This document shows, piece by piece, positions 1-7,810 of a stretch of DNA of 64,000 nt. The stretch's first letter is position 1, and each line of letters opens with the position of its first letter. Made by a program: the position numbers and the translations under genes. The notes beneath the pieces are model-generated. The model searched no databases. It was not told where the DNA came from and saw only the letters and a program-made list of their open reading frames with translations. Source of the DNA: Meiothermus sp. QL-1 (lineage in GTDB: Bacteria; Deinococcota; Deinococci; Deinococcales; Thermaceae); assembly GCF_003351145.1 (NCBI RefSeq), contig NZ_QQSV01000008.1, forward strand, positions 42,617-106,616, written 5' to 3'.

Positions 1-28
1 CCTGGAAGTCCTCAAAGTACATGGGCAT
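1..28 (-). CDS. Partial MaoC-like dehydratase, N-terminus only
   Basis: Only the first nine codons are inside the window: MPMYFEDFQ, read from an ATG at 28 (a second ATG lies at 22). The start codon overlaps the TGA of the SDR gene upstream, so it is the next gene of the same operon. MYFEDF is a common opening of MaoC-type (R)-enoyl-CoA hydratases, which would suit an operon with an acyl-CoA dehydrogenase and a ketoacyl reductase-like SDR. The family call rests on these few residues plus context, so it is weak. Confidence 0.4.
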
Positions 29-798
29 CACGCCACCTCCTTGCCACCAAACCCCGGGGGAAGCCCCGGGGGTCCCACGATGGAACGGCCCCCGTCCACG
101 AAAAGGGCCTGGCCGGTGATGAAGCTGGCCTCATCGGAGAGGAGAAAAAGCGCCGCCTGGGCCACCTCCAAAGGCCGCCCCGGGCGCTTTAGGGGGGAGG
201 CCTCCACCTCCTGGGCCCAGGACCACTCGGGAAGCCCCGCGGTCATGCGGGTCTCAATGAGGCCGGGTACCAGGGCGTTCACCCGGATTCCCTTCCGGGC
301 CAGCTCCAGGGCCAGGGTGCGCACCAGGCCCACCACCCCCATCTTGCTGGCCGCGTAATGGGCCACGCCCAAGGCCCCTAGGGCGGCCACAGAGCTGGTG
401 AGGACCAGGCTTCCTTCCGTCATCACCTCCCCTGCCTTTTTGGCCACCAGGAAGCTTCCCGTGAGGTTGACCCTGAGGACCTCCTCCCACTCCTCCAGGG
501 GCATCTTCCAGAGGAGGCGGGAACGCGCCACCCCGGCGAAGTGGGCCACCCCGTCCAGGCGGCCGAACTCCTCCAGGGCCTCGGCAAAGGCGGCCTCTAC
601 CCCCTGGGGGTCGGCCACGTCCGCGGGGATGGCCAGGGCTTCCACGTCCAGGGAGCCCACCGCTTCCGCCAGGGGCTCGGCCTCGAGGTCCACCCCCACC
701 AGCCTGGCCCCCTCCTTTGCGAAGAACTCCAAGGCCGCCCGCCCAATCCCATGGGCCGCCCCCGTGACCAGGATGACCTTGCCCTCTAGCCGTCCCAT
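28..798 (-). CDS. SDR-family oxidoreductase (3-ketoacyl reductase-like)
   Basis: A 256-residue classical short-chain dehydrogenase. The NAD(P)-binding motif TGAAHGIG is at residues 12-19, the NAG-like loop is replaced by FAG near 88, and the catalytic triad is Ser136, Tyr148 and Lys152 (YAASK). The C-terminus carries the usual ITGQALFVDGG. It probably reduces or oxidises a 3-oxoacyl or 3-hydroxyacyl thioester in the cytosol. Its ATG overlaps the stop codon of the serine hydrolase gene (TGATG), and its stop overlaps the next start, so it is translationally coupled within the tetR-acyl-CoA dehydrogenase operon. The exact substrate cannot be read from the sequence. Confidence 0.85.
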   Translation of the reverse strand: MGRLEGKVILVTGAAHGIGRAALEFFAKEGARLVGVDLEAEPLAEAVGSLDVEALAIPADVADPQGVEAAFAEALEEFGRLDGVAHFAGVARSRLLWKMPLEEWEEVLRVNLTGSFLVAKKAGEVMTEGSLVLTSSVAALGALGVAHYAASKMGVVGLVRTLALELARKGIRVNALVPGLIETRMTAGLPEWSWAQEVEASPLKRPGRPLEVAQAALFLLSDEASFITGQALFVDGGRSIVGPPGLPPGFGGKEVA

Positions 799-2048
799 CA
801 GCGCACCAGGCTGGCGTAGACCGCGGTGCGGAAGAGCTGGGCGTAGTAGGCCCGCCCCCCAGGGTTCTGCATCATCCAGACCGCCACCAATCGCTCCTTG
901 GGGTCCACGAAGAAGCTGGTGCCAAAGAGGCCCCCCCAGTTGTACTCCCCCGCGCTCCCCATGAGGGGGCTACCCCCATCCGCCAGGCGCACCGCCACTC
1001 CCAGGCCAAACCCGTAGCCAGGCCCCGGTAGGTAGGGAGCCCCTCGCTGGAGGGAGGGGAGGTAGAGGGGGCCCAGGTGGTCCGCGGTCATGAGAGCCAC
1101 GCTCTTGGGGGAAAGGATGCGCCTGCCCTCCAGCTCCCCCCCGTTCAGGAGGGCCTGGAGGAAGCGGAAGTAATCCAGAGCTGTGGACACCGCCCCCGCT
1201 CCGCCGGAAAAGCGCTTGGGGGTCTCCCGCACGTTGAGGGCCTGAGGGGTGGGGCTTCGGGTAAAGGGGTCGGTGGCAAAGGGCTCGGCAATCCGGCCCC
1301 ACTTCTCCCGCGGTACCTGGAAACCCGTATCCCCCATACCCAAGGGGCGGAAGATGCGCTCCTCCAGGAGTTCAGCTAGGCTCCGGCCCGTGACCCGCTC
1401 CAGAAGATGACCCAGGAGGTCGGTGGCGTTGCTGTACTCCCAGACCGTGCCTGGCTGGAACTGCAGGGGAAGGCGGGCCAGCTTGCCCACGAACTCCTCC
1501 GCCGTCTGGTCTATGGCATCCGCCCCTACCCGGCGGTACTCCTGCTTGACCAGAGAGTCAAAGAAGATGCCGTAGGTGAACCCCGAGGTGTGGCGGAGGA
1601 GGTCGTAAAGGGTGATGGGCCGCTGGGCCGGCACCAGTTCCAAGGTGGTCCGGCCCTCCGCCGTCCGCTCCACCCCTACCCGCACCTCGCGGAACTCGGG
1701 AAGGTAAAGGGCGATGGGGTCGGTGAGGAAGAGCCGCCCCTCCTCCGCCAGGCTCAAGGCCAGGACCGAGGTGAGGGGCTTGGTCATGGAGTAGATGCGG
1801 AAGATGGCCTCCCGGGTCATGGGGGTGCGGGCCTGGGGGTCCAGGTATCCCACGGCCTCGTGGTAGACCACCTGGCCGTTTCTGGCCACCAGGAAGACCG
1901 CCCCAGGAAGCCTACCCTGGGCCACCTCCACCTCGAGGCGAGCCTTGAAGGCGGCAAGCCGCCCCAAGTCCACCCCCTCCTGGACCTGGGCCAAGGCCGC
2001 CGTGAGCCCCAGGAGCAGGAATCCCAACCCTCTGACCAAAATCCGCAT
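798..2048 (-). CDS. Secreted serine hydrolase, class C beta-lactamase/esterase family
   Basis: A 416-residue protein with a signal peptide (hydrophobic run at residues 5-20 ending ALAQ). It has the penicillin-binding-protein/beta-lactamase fold motifs: nucleophile Ser87 in SMTK (S-x-x-K) and Tyr205 in YSN. Proteins of this family in non-resistant bacteria usually act as esterases or peptidases, so a role in hydrolysing an ester to feed the co-transcribed acyl-CoA pathway is more likely than antibiotic resistance. It follows the acyl-CoA dehydrogenase gene after 15 bases and overlaps the SDR gene. The GGGAGGTGG stretch upstream of the ATG serves as ribosome site. Confidence 0.8.
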   Translation of the reverse strand: MRILVRGLGFLLLGLTAALAQVQEGVDLGRLAAFKARLEVEVAQGRLPGAVFLVARNGQVVYHEAVGYLDPQARTPMTREAIFRIYSMTKPLTSVLALSLAEEGRLFLTDPIALYLPEFREVRVGVERTAEGRTTLELVPAQRPITLYDLLRHTSGFTYGIFFDSLVKQEYRRVGADAIDQTAEEFVGKLARLPLQFQPGTVWEYSNATDLLGHLLERVTGRSLAELLEERIFRPLGMGDTGFQVPREKWGRIAEPFATDPFTRSPTPQALNVRETPKRFSGGAGAVSTALDYFRFLQALLNGGELEGRRILSPKSVALMTADHLGPLYLPSLQRGAPYLPGPGYGFGLGVAVRLADGGSPLMGSAGEYNWGGLFGTSFFVDPKERLVAVWMMQNPGGRAYYAQLFRTAVYASLVR

Positions 2049-2063
2049 TCCCTACCACCTCCC

Positions 2064-3200
2064 TCAGGCAAACCCTTTCATCCCCGTGAGGTGCGCCCCG
2101 ATGATGAGCCTTTGCACCTCGCTGGTGCCCTCGTAAAGGGTGAGGATGCGGGCGTCGCGGTAGAGCCTCGCCACCTCGTACTCCTCCAGGAAGCCGTAGC
2201 CCCCGTGGACCTGGATGGCCCGGTAGGCCACCCGGTTGGCGGCCTCGGAGGCGTAGAGCTTGGCCAGGCTGGCCTCCAGGGTGTACCGCTCCCCCTTCTG
2301 CTTCTTCCAGGCCGCCTGGTAGGTGAGGAGGCGGCTGGCCTCGAGGTCCAGCTTCATCTCCGCCAGGTGGCTCTGGATGAGCTGGAAGGAGGCCACAGGA
2401 CGGCCAAACTGCTCCCGCTCCCGGGCATACCGCAGGGAGAGGTCCAAGGCCCGCTGCATGAGCCCCACCGCCCCCGCCGCCAGGGAGATGCGCCCGGTGT
2501 CCAGGGTGGCCATGGCGATGCGGAAGCCCTCCCCCTCCCGCCCCAGCACCCGGTCCCTGGGCACCCGCACCCCGTCCAGGAAGACCACCCCGGTGTCCGC
2601 CGCCCGGAGGCCCAGCTTGCCCTTCAGGGGCTGGGTCCTCACCCCGTCCCCCCGCTCCACCAAAAAGCAGGTGATGCCCCGGGCCCCGGCCTCGGGGTCG
2701 GTCTTGGCGAAGATGAGGAAGACCTCCGCCACGTTGGCGTGGGAGATGAAGGTCTTCTGCCCCTCCAGCACGTAGAACTCCCCGTCCCGATGGGCCCTGG
2801 TCCGAAGGCTTGCCGCATCCGAGCCCGAACCCGGCTCCGTGAGGCCAAAGGCCCCCAGAACTTCGCCTCGGGCCAGCCTGGGAACGTAGCGCCGCCGCTG
2901 CGCCTCGCTACCAAAGGTGAGGAGAGGGGTGAGGACCAGGCTCTGCTGCACGGAGAGGATGGAGCGGAGGGAGGAGGCCCCCCCAAGCTCCTCCAGGAGG
3001 GCGATGTAGGCCCAAAAGTCCAGCCCTGCCCCCCCGAGCTCCTCAGGGACGAAAACCCCCAAAAACCCCAGCTCCGCCATCCGCTCCACCAGGGGCCAGG
3101 GAAAGGCCTCCTTGCCCTCGTACTCCCAAAGGACGGGCCGGGCCTCTTCCAAAAACCGACGGGCCAACTCGCGGATTTCCCTGTGCTCAGGCACTTCCAT
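2064..3200 (-). CDS. Acyl-CoA dehydrogenase
   Basis: A full-length 378-residue FAD-dependent acyl-CoA dehydrogenase that introduces the alpha-beta double bond in acyl-CoA. Visible family motifs are the N-terminal alpha domain, the FAD-binding FGLTEPGSGSDA loop, the middle segment ending FLVERGDG, and the C-terminal signature region QVHGGYGFLEEYEVARLYRDAR followed by LYEGTSEVQ, which contains the usual catalytic Glu position. I chose the ATG at 3200, which has GAGGGGG eight bases upstream, over the TTG at 3206. The start lies inside the end of tetR, so the two genes are co-transcribed. Chain-length preference is unknown. Confidence 0.9.
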   Translation of the reverse strand: MEVPEHREIRELARRFLEEARPVLWEYEGKEAFPWPLVERMAELGFLGVFVPEELGGAGLDFWAYIALLEELGGASSLRSILSVQQSLVLTPLLTFGSEAQRRRYVPRLARGEVLGAFGLTEPGSGSDAASLRTRAHRDGEFYVLEGQKTFISHANVAEVFLIFAKTDPEAGARGITCFLVERGDGVRTQPLKGKLGLRAADTGVVFLDGVRVPRDRVLGREGEGFRIAMATLDTGRISLAAGAVGLMQRALDLSLRYAREREQFGRPVASFQLIQSHLAEMKLDLEASRLLTYQAAWKKQKGERYTLEASLAKLYASEAANRVAYRAIQVHGGYGFLEEYEVARLYRDARILTLYEGTSEVQRLIIGAHLTGMKGFA

Positions 3201-3762
3201 CCTCAAGCCCCCTCAGGATCAGGTCAAAGTACCCCCGGGCCACCTCCTCGGCCCGCAAGGGTCCCCCGGGGTGGAACCAGCGGATCATCCAGTTGAGCAT
3301 GGAGAGCACCGCCCGCCCCGCCAGGGCCACGTCCACGGGGCGGAAGACCCCCTGGGCCACCCCCCGCCGCAGGATTTCCCGCAGGTTGGCCTCGTGGCGG
3401 TCCCGGAGGGCCACGGTCCTGGCCCGGTTTTCCGGGGAGAGGCTTTTGATGCCCTGGAGCAGGGTGACGAAAAAGGCATAGTTCTCCTCAAAGTAGCGGG
3501 CGTGGGCCTCCATGAAGCGCAGGAGGGCCTCCTTGGGGTCCTCCACCCGCAAGGCCCCTTCCCCCGCCCGCAGGAGGCCCTCCAGGGCCAGAAGGCTCAC
3601 CTCAAAGAGGATTTCCTCCTTGCTGCGGAAGTGGTGGTACAAGGCCGCCTTGGAAAGCCCCAGGGCCTGGGCGATGTCCTGAACGCTGGTGGCCTCATAG
3701 CCCTTCTCGGTGAAAAGCCTTGCAGCCTCCTCCAGGATGCAGTCGCGGGTGGTGGTTACCAT
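3187..3762 (-). CDS. TetR-family transcriptional repressor
   Basis: A 191-residue TetR regulator. The N-terminal helix-turn-helix spans about residues 5-50 (TSVQDIAQALGLSKAALYHHFRSKEEIL). The C-terminal ligand domain ends with SMLNWMIRWFHPGGPL, typical of acyl-CoA-responsive members. It is the first gene of the minus-strand operon and overlaps the acyl-CoA dehydrogenase gene. A perfect 14-base palindrome lies six bases upstream of its start, directly after a promoter, so it should repress itself. A near-identical site precedes the TAXI-TRAP transporter genes. The ligand is probably a CoA thioester or the transported acid; this is inferred. Confidence 0.88.
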   Translation of the reverse strand: MVTTTRDCILEEAARLFTEKGYEATSVQDIAQALGLSKAALYHHFRSKEEILFEVSLLALEGLLRAGEGALRVEDPKEALLRFMEAHARYFEENYAFFVTLLQGIKSLSPENRARTVALRDRHEANLREILRRGVAQGVFRPVDVALAGRAVLSMLNWMIRWFHPGGPLRAEEVARGYFDLILRGLEDGSA

Positions 3763-3767
3763 AGCTC

Positions 3768-3781
3768 ACCGACCGGTCGGT
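3768..3781. promoter_or_regulatory. TetR operator, site 1
   Basis: ACCGACCGGTCGGT is a perfect 14-base palindrome that extends to 22 bases with one mismatched pair. It sits where transcription of tetR should start. A second copy with one mismatch is at 6937-6950. As I recall it, unverified, the form resembles sites of fatty-acid TetR regulators in Thermus thermophilus. Confidence 0.75.
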
Positions 3782-3787
3782 AAGCAC

Positions 3788-3817
3788 ACAATACCGCCAT
3801 CCCCCTTCCCCCGTCAA
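3788..3817 (-). promoter_or_regulatory. tetR operon promoter
   Basis: On the minus strand the -35 box TTGACG (3817-3812) and the -10 box TATTGT (3793-3788) are 18 bases apart, with the operator immediately downstream. The -35 box overlaps the TGA stop of the TRAP permease gene. The layout matches the promoter at 6957-6986 base for base in spacing. Confidence 0.65.
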
Positions 3818-5712
3818 GCTCTTCGCAGGCTTGTCCTCCTCCTGAACCAGATCCAGCCGGTGGCTCCCAGGAGAAGGGGCAAGGCCAGGAGGCTGGTAAG
3901 CGTTTCGGGCAGGGCAAGAAGGATGCCCCCTACGACGTAAAGGGGACGGCTCCACAAGGGCAGATGGCCCAGTCCCCAAAGGTAGCCCTCGAGGCCCGCC
4001 ACCAACAACAGGATGCCCACCGCAGCCAAGGCCAAGTGGTAGGCCACCGAAGCCAGGCTGTCCTGAAGGATCAGAGCTGGCTCAAAGAGGAAGAAAAAGG
4101 GGATGAAATAAATCGCCAGGCCTAACTTGACCGCCTCCCAGCTTGCCCCCATAGGGTGAGCCCCTGCCAAACGCGCCGCCAGAAATGCCGCCACCGCTAC
4201 AGGCGGTGTAATGGCGGAAAGCATCGACCAATAGGCGATGAAAAGGTGCACCCCCAGGGGAACAAACTCCCCCAAACGCACCAAAGCAGGGGCTAGGGTT
4301 ACAGCTAGGAGTATGTAGGCGGCCACCATTACTCCAGCCATCCCCAGAAGAAAAGCAATGAGCACCCCAACCAGAAGAACCAAATAGAGGTTGGCCTGGC
4401 CCGTCTGCACCAAGGCCCCGGTGAGCGCAGGGGCCACACCGGTACCCATGAGGCCAGCCAGGATGAGGCCCACGGGCAGAATGAGGGCAAGCGTCTGGCT
4501 GATGAGGGAGGCAGAGGCGACGATCCCTTGGTGCAAGTCCCTAAGACGCACCTGTCCCCGAAGGAGCAAAAGGAGGAAAAGGGCGCCGAGGGCGTAAAAG
4601 GGAGCTAGGCGCTCCAAGCGCAGGTAGAGCAGGGCGAAGACCAGGAAACCCAGGACCACGACGAAGGGCAACCCTTCCCGCAGACTATGCCCCAGGGGCG
4701 GCAACTCCCCAGGCGAAAGCCCCTTTAGGCCATGCTTGGCCGCGTAGAGGTCCACATGGGCAAAGAGGGAGAGGTAGTAGAGGAAAGAGGGGATGACCGC
4801 CGCAACCACCACCTGGCCGTAAGGGACACCCAGGAGGCTAGCCATGACAAAGGCCACCGCACCCATGACTGGAGGCATGAGCACGCCCCCTGTGGAGGCA
4901 CAGGCCTCCACGCCCGCGGCATAGGCCCGGGGAAACCCCGAGCGGATCATGGTGGGAATAGTGAGCGTCCCCGTGCTGGCCACGTTGGAAAGGATGCTAC
5001 CGCTTAAACTGCCAAAGAAAGCGCTGGCCACCACGCTCACCTTGGCCGCTCCACCCCGCGTCCAGCCGAAAAGGGCGGAGGCCACCTGGAGGAAGACCTG
5101 GCCGGCGCCCATGGCTACCAAAAAGGCCGCTAGAACCAGGAAACCGATGAGAAGTTCCCCTACCGTGCGCACGGGCAGACCCAAAAGGCCTTGAGGGGAG
5201 TACAGGGCATAGCCCAAGACCTCCCTCCACGAAAGGGGTGGACCCCATAGGAACCCCGGCATATAGGGGGCGAGGAGCGGATAGGCCGCTAGAAGAACTG
5301 TCACCACGACAAAGCCCACACCCCCTACCCGCCTTGCTCCCTCCAAGACCGCAAGGAGCAAAAAGACAGCAGCCGCCAGTTGCCAAAGGGCCTGGGGGTT
5401 GGTCCAAGGGCTTAACACCATGGCCGGGCCGTGCCAGGCCAGGAGGACCCCTATCCCCAGGGTGCCTAGACCCAGAAGATAGTCGTACCAACCGGGCCGG
5501 CGGTCGGCAGCCCGGGCAGGAAAAAGGAGAAAAGTCAGGGGAAGAAAGAGGGCCAGGAGAAGCCAGTAATAGCTGAAGTCCAAGAGGGCCCTTCCTGTGA
5601 GTGGGCTACCGAAGAAGTAATAGGCCACCAGGCCCAGGCCCAGCACCGAGGCCAAGACTACCCAGCCCTTGGCCCAGGCAGGAAGCACACCCCAACGACC
5701 TTCCATCCCCAT
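3814..5712 (-). CDS. TRAP transporter permease, fused 4TM-12TM (DctQ-DctM) subunit
   Basis: A 632-residue, strongly hydrophobic inner-membrane protein with an N-terminal membrane-helix module followed by a DctM-type large module (GVLMPPVMGAVAFVMA and TPPVAVAAFLAARLAG are typical of the TAXI-TRAP fused permease). It moves an organic acid, using the ion gradient, with the substrate handed over by the TAXI binding protein encoded three bases upstream. An internal ATG six bases downstream is an alternative start. Base composition is visibly less GC-extreme than in the flanking genes. The substrate is unknown; the shared operator with the acyl-CoA genes suggests a carboxylic acid that becomes a CoA ester. 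Confidence 0.9.
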   Translation of the reverse strand: MGMEGRWGVLPAWAKGWVVLASVLGLGLVAYYFFGSPLTGRALLDFSYYWLLLALFLPLTFLLFPARAADRRPGWYDYLLGLGTLGIGVLLAWHGPAMVLSPWTNPQALWQLAAAVFLLLAVLEGARRVGGVGFVVVTVLLAAYPLLAPYMPGFLWGPPLSWREVLGYALYSPQGLLGLPVRTVGELLIGFLVLAAFLVAMGAGQVFLQVASALFGWTRGGAAKVSVVASAFFGSLSGSILSNVASTGTLTIPTMIRSGFPRAYAAGVEACASTGGVLMPPVMGAVAFVMASLLGVPYGQVVVAAVIPSFLYYLSLFAHVDLYAAKHGLKGLSPGELPPLGHSLREGLPFVVVLGFLVFALLYLRLERLAPFYALGALFLLLLLRGQVRLRDLHQGIVASASLISQTLALILPVGLILAGLMGTGVAPALTGALVQTGQANLYLVLLVGVLIAFLLGMAGVMVAAYILLAVTLAPALVRLGEFVPLGVHLFIAYWSMLSAITPPVAVAAFLAARLAGAHPMGASWEAVKLGLAIYFIPFFFLFEPALILQDSLASVAYHLALAAVGILLLVAGLEGYLWGLGHLPLWSRPLYVVGGILLALPETLTSLLALPLLLGATGWIWFRRRTSLRRA

Positions 5713-5715
5713 GGC

Positions 5716-6867
5716 TTAGGGTCTCCAGGCCTCGGAAAAGCGGGGTACACGGTTTTGCTCCAAGAATCCCCGCCAGAACTGTTGCCAAGCCGAGTTAGCG
5801 GGATCCACGGGAATACGGCGGGGCTTAGCCACTTCTGCCGCCCGCTCGTAAAGGGTAGCGTACTGATCTGCCAGGCGCAGCGTGGCCTGTTGCTTGCGTT
5901 CCATCTCCGGGGTCCAAAGGCCCTTTTCCTTCAGGTAACGGACGGTACCTGGGTGCCAAGGGACAGCCATGTTCTCCGCAATGAACTTGAGGCTTTCCAA
6001 AGATTGGAACCGGGCCAGGGCATGTTTTTCACGGTAGAGGGCGAGGTTCTCGTCCCACCATTTGACCAGGTGATAAACCAGCCCCTCGTCCACATCCGCG
6101 CGCGTGTAGTAAACGCTAGGGATGACAAACATGCGCACGTTACGGGCAGACTGCACCCCTATGTCGGCTGGACGCACCAGGTTGAGAAGGGGATAGGCCC
6201 GTTGCCAACGCGTCAAGCAGGTACGATCCTCCTGAGGGGTGGGAACGGACAGCCAGCGGATCCCCCGAGGGTTGCCCTCCACTTCCACGTTTACGTCCGA
6301 GACAGGGGAGGTGAAGGCGATATCGGCTCCGCCCTCTGCGATGACCCGGGAATTGGCGCTGTAGTTGGCCACCGGAACCAGCCGCATCTGCTCCCGGGTA
6401 AGGCCACGGCAAAGCAAAAGCCCATCCAGAATGCGGTGGAAATAGGAAAAGGGAGGCCAGGCTATCCTCACTCCAGGACCAACATCCTGAACCCTGCGGT
6501 AGGGTGTATCACCCCGGGTCATGAGGCCCCAAGGGGTTAGAATCGCAGGATAAACTACCCGAAGAGGGCCAGGACGGTATCCAGGTTCCCCATCCAGAGC
6601 CTCAACCATTACAGTAAGGGGTGCGGAGGTGAACTCCACCCGTCGCTCAAAGAGCCAGGCGGTGATGGAGGGTGTGGCCCCCGGGGAGACGCGAACTTGG
6701 ACACCCGTGGCCGCTGTGAACTCGGCCGACCAGGCCACTAGGAGAGAGTAGCCAGTGGTTCCCACCTCCGTGGAGCCAAAGAGGATTTGGCGAGGCCAGC
6801 GGAAATCCCCTTGGGCTAAAGCGGGCAAGGCCAAAAAAACACCTAGGAACCAAAGCTTCCTAAGCAT
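5716..6867 (-). CDS. TAXI-family TRAP transporter solute-binding protein
   Basis: A 383-residue periplasmic receptor. The start is the ATG at 6867, which opens a clear signal peptide (MLRKLWFLGVFLALPALAQ) and has AAGGAGGT just upstream; the open frame extends another 93 codons upstream but that part is not protein-like. The mature protein begins with the TAXI hallmark ILFGSTEVGTTGYSLLVAWSAEF. The family binds carboxylates such as glutamate, 2-oxoglutarate or related acids in the periplasm and delivers them to the fused permease encoded immediately downstream. It is somewhat longer than typical TAXI receptors. A TetR operator lies about 70 bases upstream. Confidence 0.9.
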   Translation of the reverse strand: MLRKLWFLGVFLALPALAQGDFRWPRQILFGSTEVGTTGYSLLVAWSAEFTAATGVQVRVSPGATPSITAWLFERRVEFTSAPLTVMVEALDGEPGYRPGPLRVVYPAILTPWGLMTRGDTPYRRVQDVGPGVRIAWPPFSYFHRILDGLLLCRGLTREQMRLVPVANYSANSRVIAEGGADIAFTSPVSDVNVEVEGNPRGIRWLSVPTPQEDRTCLTRWQRAYPLLNLVRPADIGVQSARNVRMFVIPSVYYTRADVDEGLVYHLVKWWDENLALYREKHALARFQSLESLKFIAENMAVPWHPGTVRYLKEKGLWTPEMERKQQATLRLADQYATLYERAAEVAKPRRIPVDPANSAWQQFWRGFLEQNRVPRFSEAWRP

Positions 6868-6936
6868 CCCTACCTCCTTGCCGACCGGGCCACTAAGGCC
6901 ACCTGGGGCTAGGATTGCACAGGGGATGGATTCCCC

Positions 6937-6950
6937 ACTGACCGGTCGGT
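6937..6950. promoter_or_regulatory. TetR operator, site 2
   Basis: ACTGACCGGTCGGT differs at one base from the perfect palindrome at 3768-3781 and occupies the same place after its promoter, which ties the transporter genes to the TetR protein encoded at 3187-3762. Confidence 0.75.
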
Positions 6951-6956
6951 AAGCCC

Positions 6957-6986
6957 ACGATACCCTTATTCCGACATCCTCGTCAA
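6957..6986 (-). promoter_or_regulatory. TAXI-TRAP operon promoter
   Basis: The minus-strand -35 box TTGACG (6986-6981) and -10 box TATCGT (6962-6957) are 18 bases apart; operator site 2 follows at once. The remainder of the gap 6868-7123 holds only the leader with its ribosome site and the promoter of the plus-strand amidotransferase gene. Confidence 0.65.
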
Positions 6987-7109
6987 GCTGATCGAGGCCT
7001 AAAGGCCCCCAACAAGGCTCCAGACCCAGCGAGTCCAAACCCCAACTTCCCCTTTGTGAGGGGCTAGCGCGCAGGACCCTCTCCTCCTCAAAGGAATGCA
7101 GGTATGGGC

Positions 7110-7115
7110 TAGACT
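7110..7115 (+). promoter_or_regulatory. Leaderless-type -10 box for the amidotransferase gene
   Basis: TAGACT lies eight bases before the ATG at 7124 and no Shine-Dalgarno sequence is present between them. The same TAGACT box precedes the carboxylase gene at 11486. Confidence 0.5.
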
Positions 7116-7123
7116 CTGAGGCG

Positions 7124-7810
7124 ATGCGCCTCATCGGGGTTGCCACCCAGTTCCGCCTGGGGGAGGGTGTCCCAAGGGCAAGGTTTTGGGGGGTGCTGGA
7201 GCCCTATTTGGAAGCCCTCTCCTCCCAGGGCCTGGCCCACGTCCTCCTGCCTCCCCAGCCAAGGGAAGCCCTGGAACGGATTCTCTCCCATCTGGACGGC
7301 CTCCTCCTGCCCGGGGGTGGGGACCTGGACCCCGCCCTTTATGGGGAAGAGCCCCACCCCAGCCTAGGGGAGGTAAGCCCGGAACGGGATGACCACGAGC
7401 TGTTCCTGGCCCGGTATGCGGCGGAGCGAGGGCTTCCCACCCTAGGGGTCTGCCGGGGCCTGCAGGTGATGAACGTGGCCCTGGGGGGGACGCTTTACCA
7501 GGACCTCGAGGCCCAGGGCCTAAAGGGCGTGCAACACTACCAGAAAAGCCCCCCTCCCGCCCTGGCCCACACCCTGCAGCAGGTGGAGCAAAGCCCCCTG
7601 AGCAACCTCTTCCCCGAGGGCTTCCGCGTCAACTCCTACCACCACCAGGGGGTCAAGACCTTGGGCCGGGGGCTAAGGCCCCTGGCGGTGGCCCCAGACG
7701 GCCTGGTGGAGGCGGTGGCCCTGGAGGGGCATCCCCTCTTCCTGGGGGTACAGTGGCACCCGGAGCTTTTGAGGGGGCATCATCCCCTTTTTGGCCTCTT
7801 GCGAGCCTAG
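7124..7810 (+). CDS. Gamma-glutamyl-gamma-aminobutyrate hydrolase family protein (class I amidotransferase, peptidase C26)
   Basis: A 228-residue class I glutamine-amidotransferase-fold hydrolase. The nucleophile is Cys110 in GVCRGLQ, and the His212/Glu214 pair is in QWHPELL; LPGGGDLDPALYGEEP is the family's N-terminal signature. Characterised members hydrolyse gamma-glutamyl amides such as gamma-glutamyl-GABA in putrescine breakdown. No other polyamine genes are nearby, so the substrate is open. Its stop overlaps the end of the convergent lysA gene by four bases. The start follows a TAGACT box, consistent with a leaderless message. Confidence 0.82.
   Translation: MRLIGVATQFRLGEGVPRARFWGVLEPYLEALSSQGLAHVLLPPQPREALERILSHLDGLLLPGGGDLDPALYGEEPHPSLGEVSPERDDHELFLARYAAERGLPTLGVCRGLQVMNVALGGTLYQDLEAQGLKGVQHYQKSPPPALAHTLQQVEQSPLSNLFPEGFRVNSYHHQGVKTLGRGLRPLAVAPDGLVEAVALEGHPLFLGVQWHPELLRGHHPLFGLLRA

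Noticed and set aside
798..2048. Antibiotic-resistance beta-lactamase
   Set aside because: The SxxK and YSN motifs are shared by many esterases and peptidases. The operon is fatty-acid-like and no ampR-type regulator is present.
1407..3296. Very long plus-strand open frame (629 codons) opposite the acyl-CoA dehydrogenase gene
   Set aside because: Shadow of GC-rich coding on the other strand: low-complexity Pro/Gly/Arg/His composition, no domain, and fully overlapped by well-supported genes. The same applies to the long frame at 52721-54664 opposite clpB, 58739-60391 opposite polA and 15115-16413 opposite dnaE.
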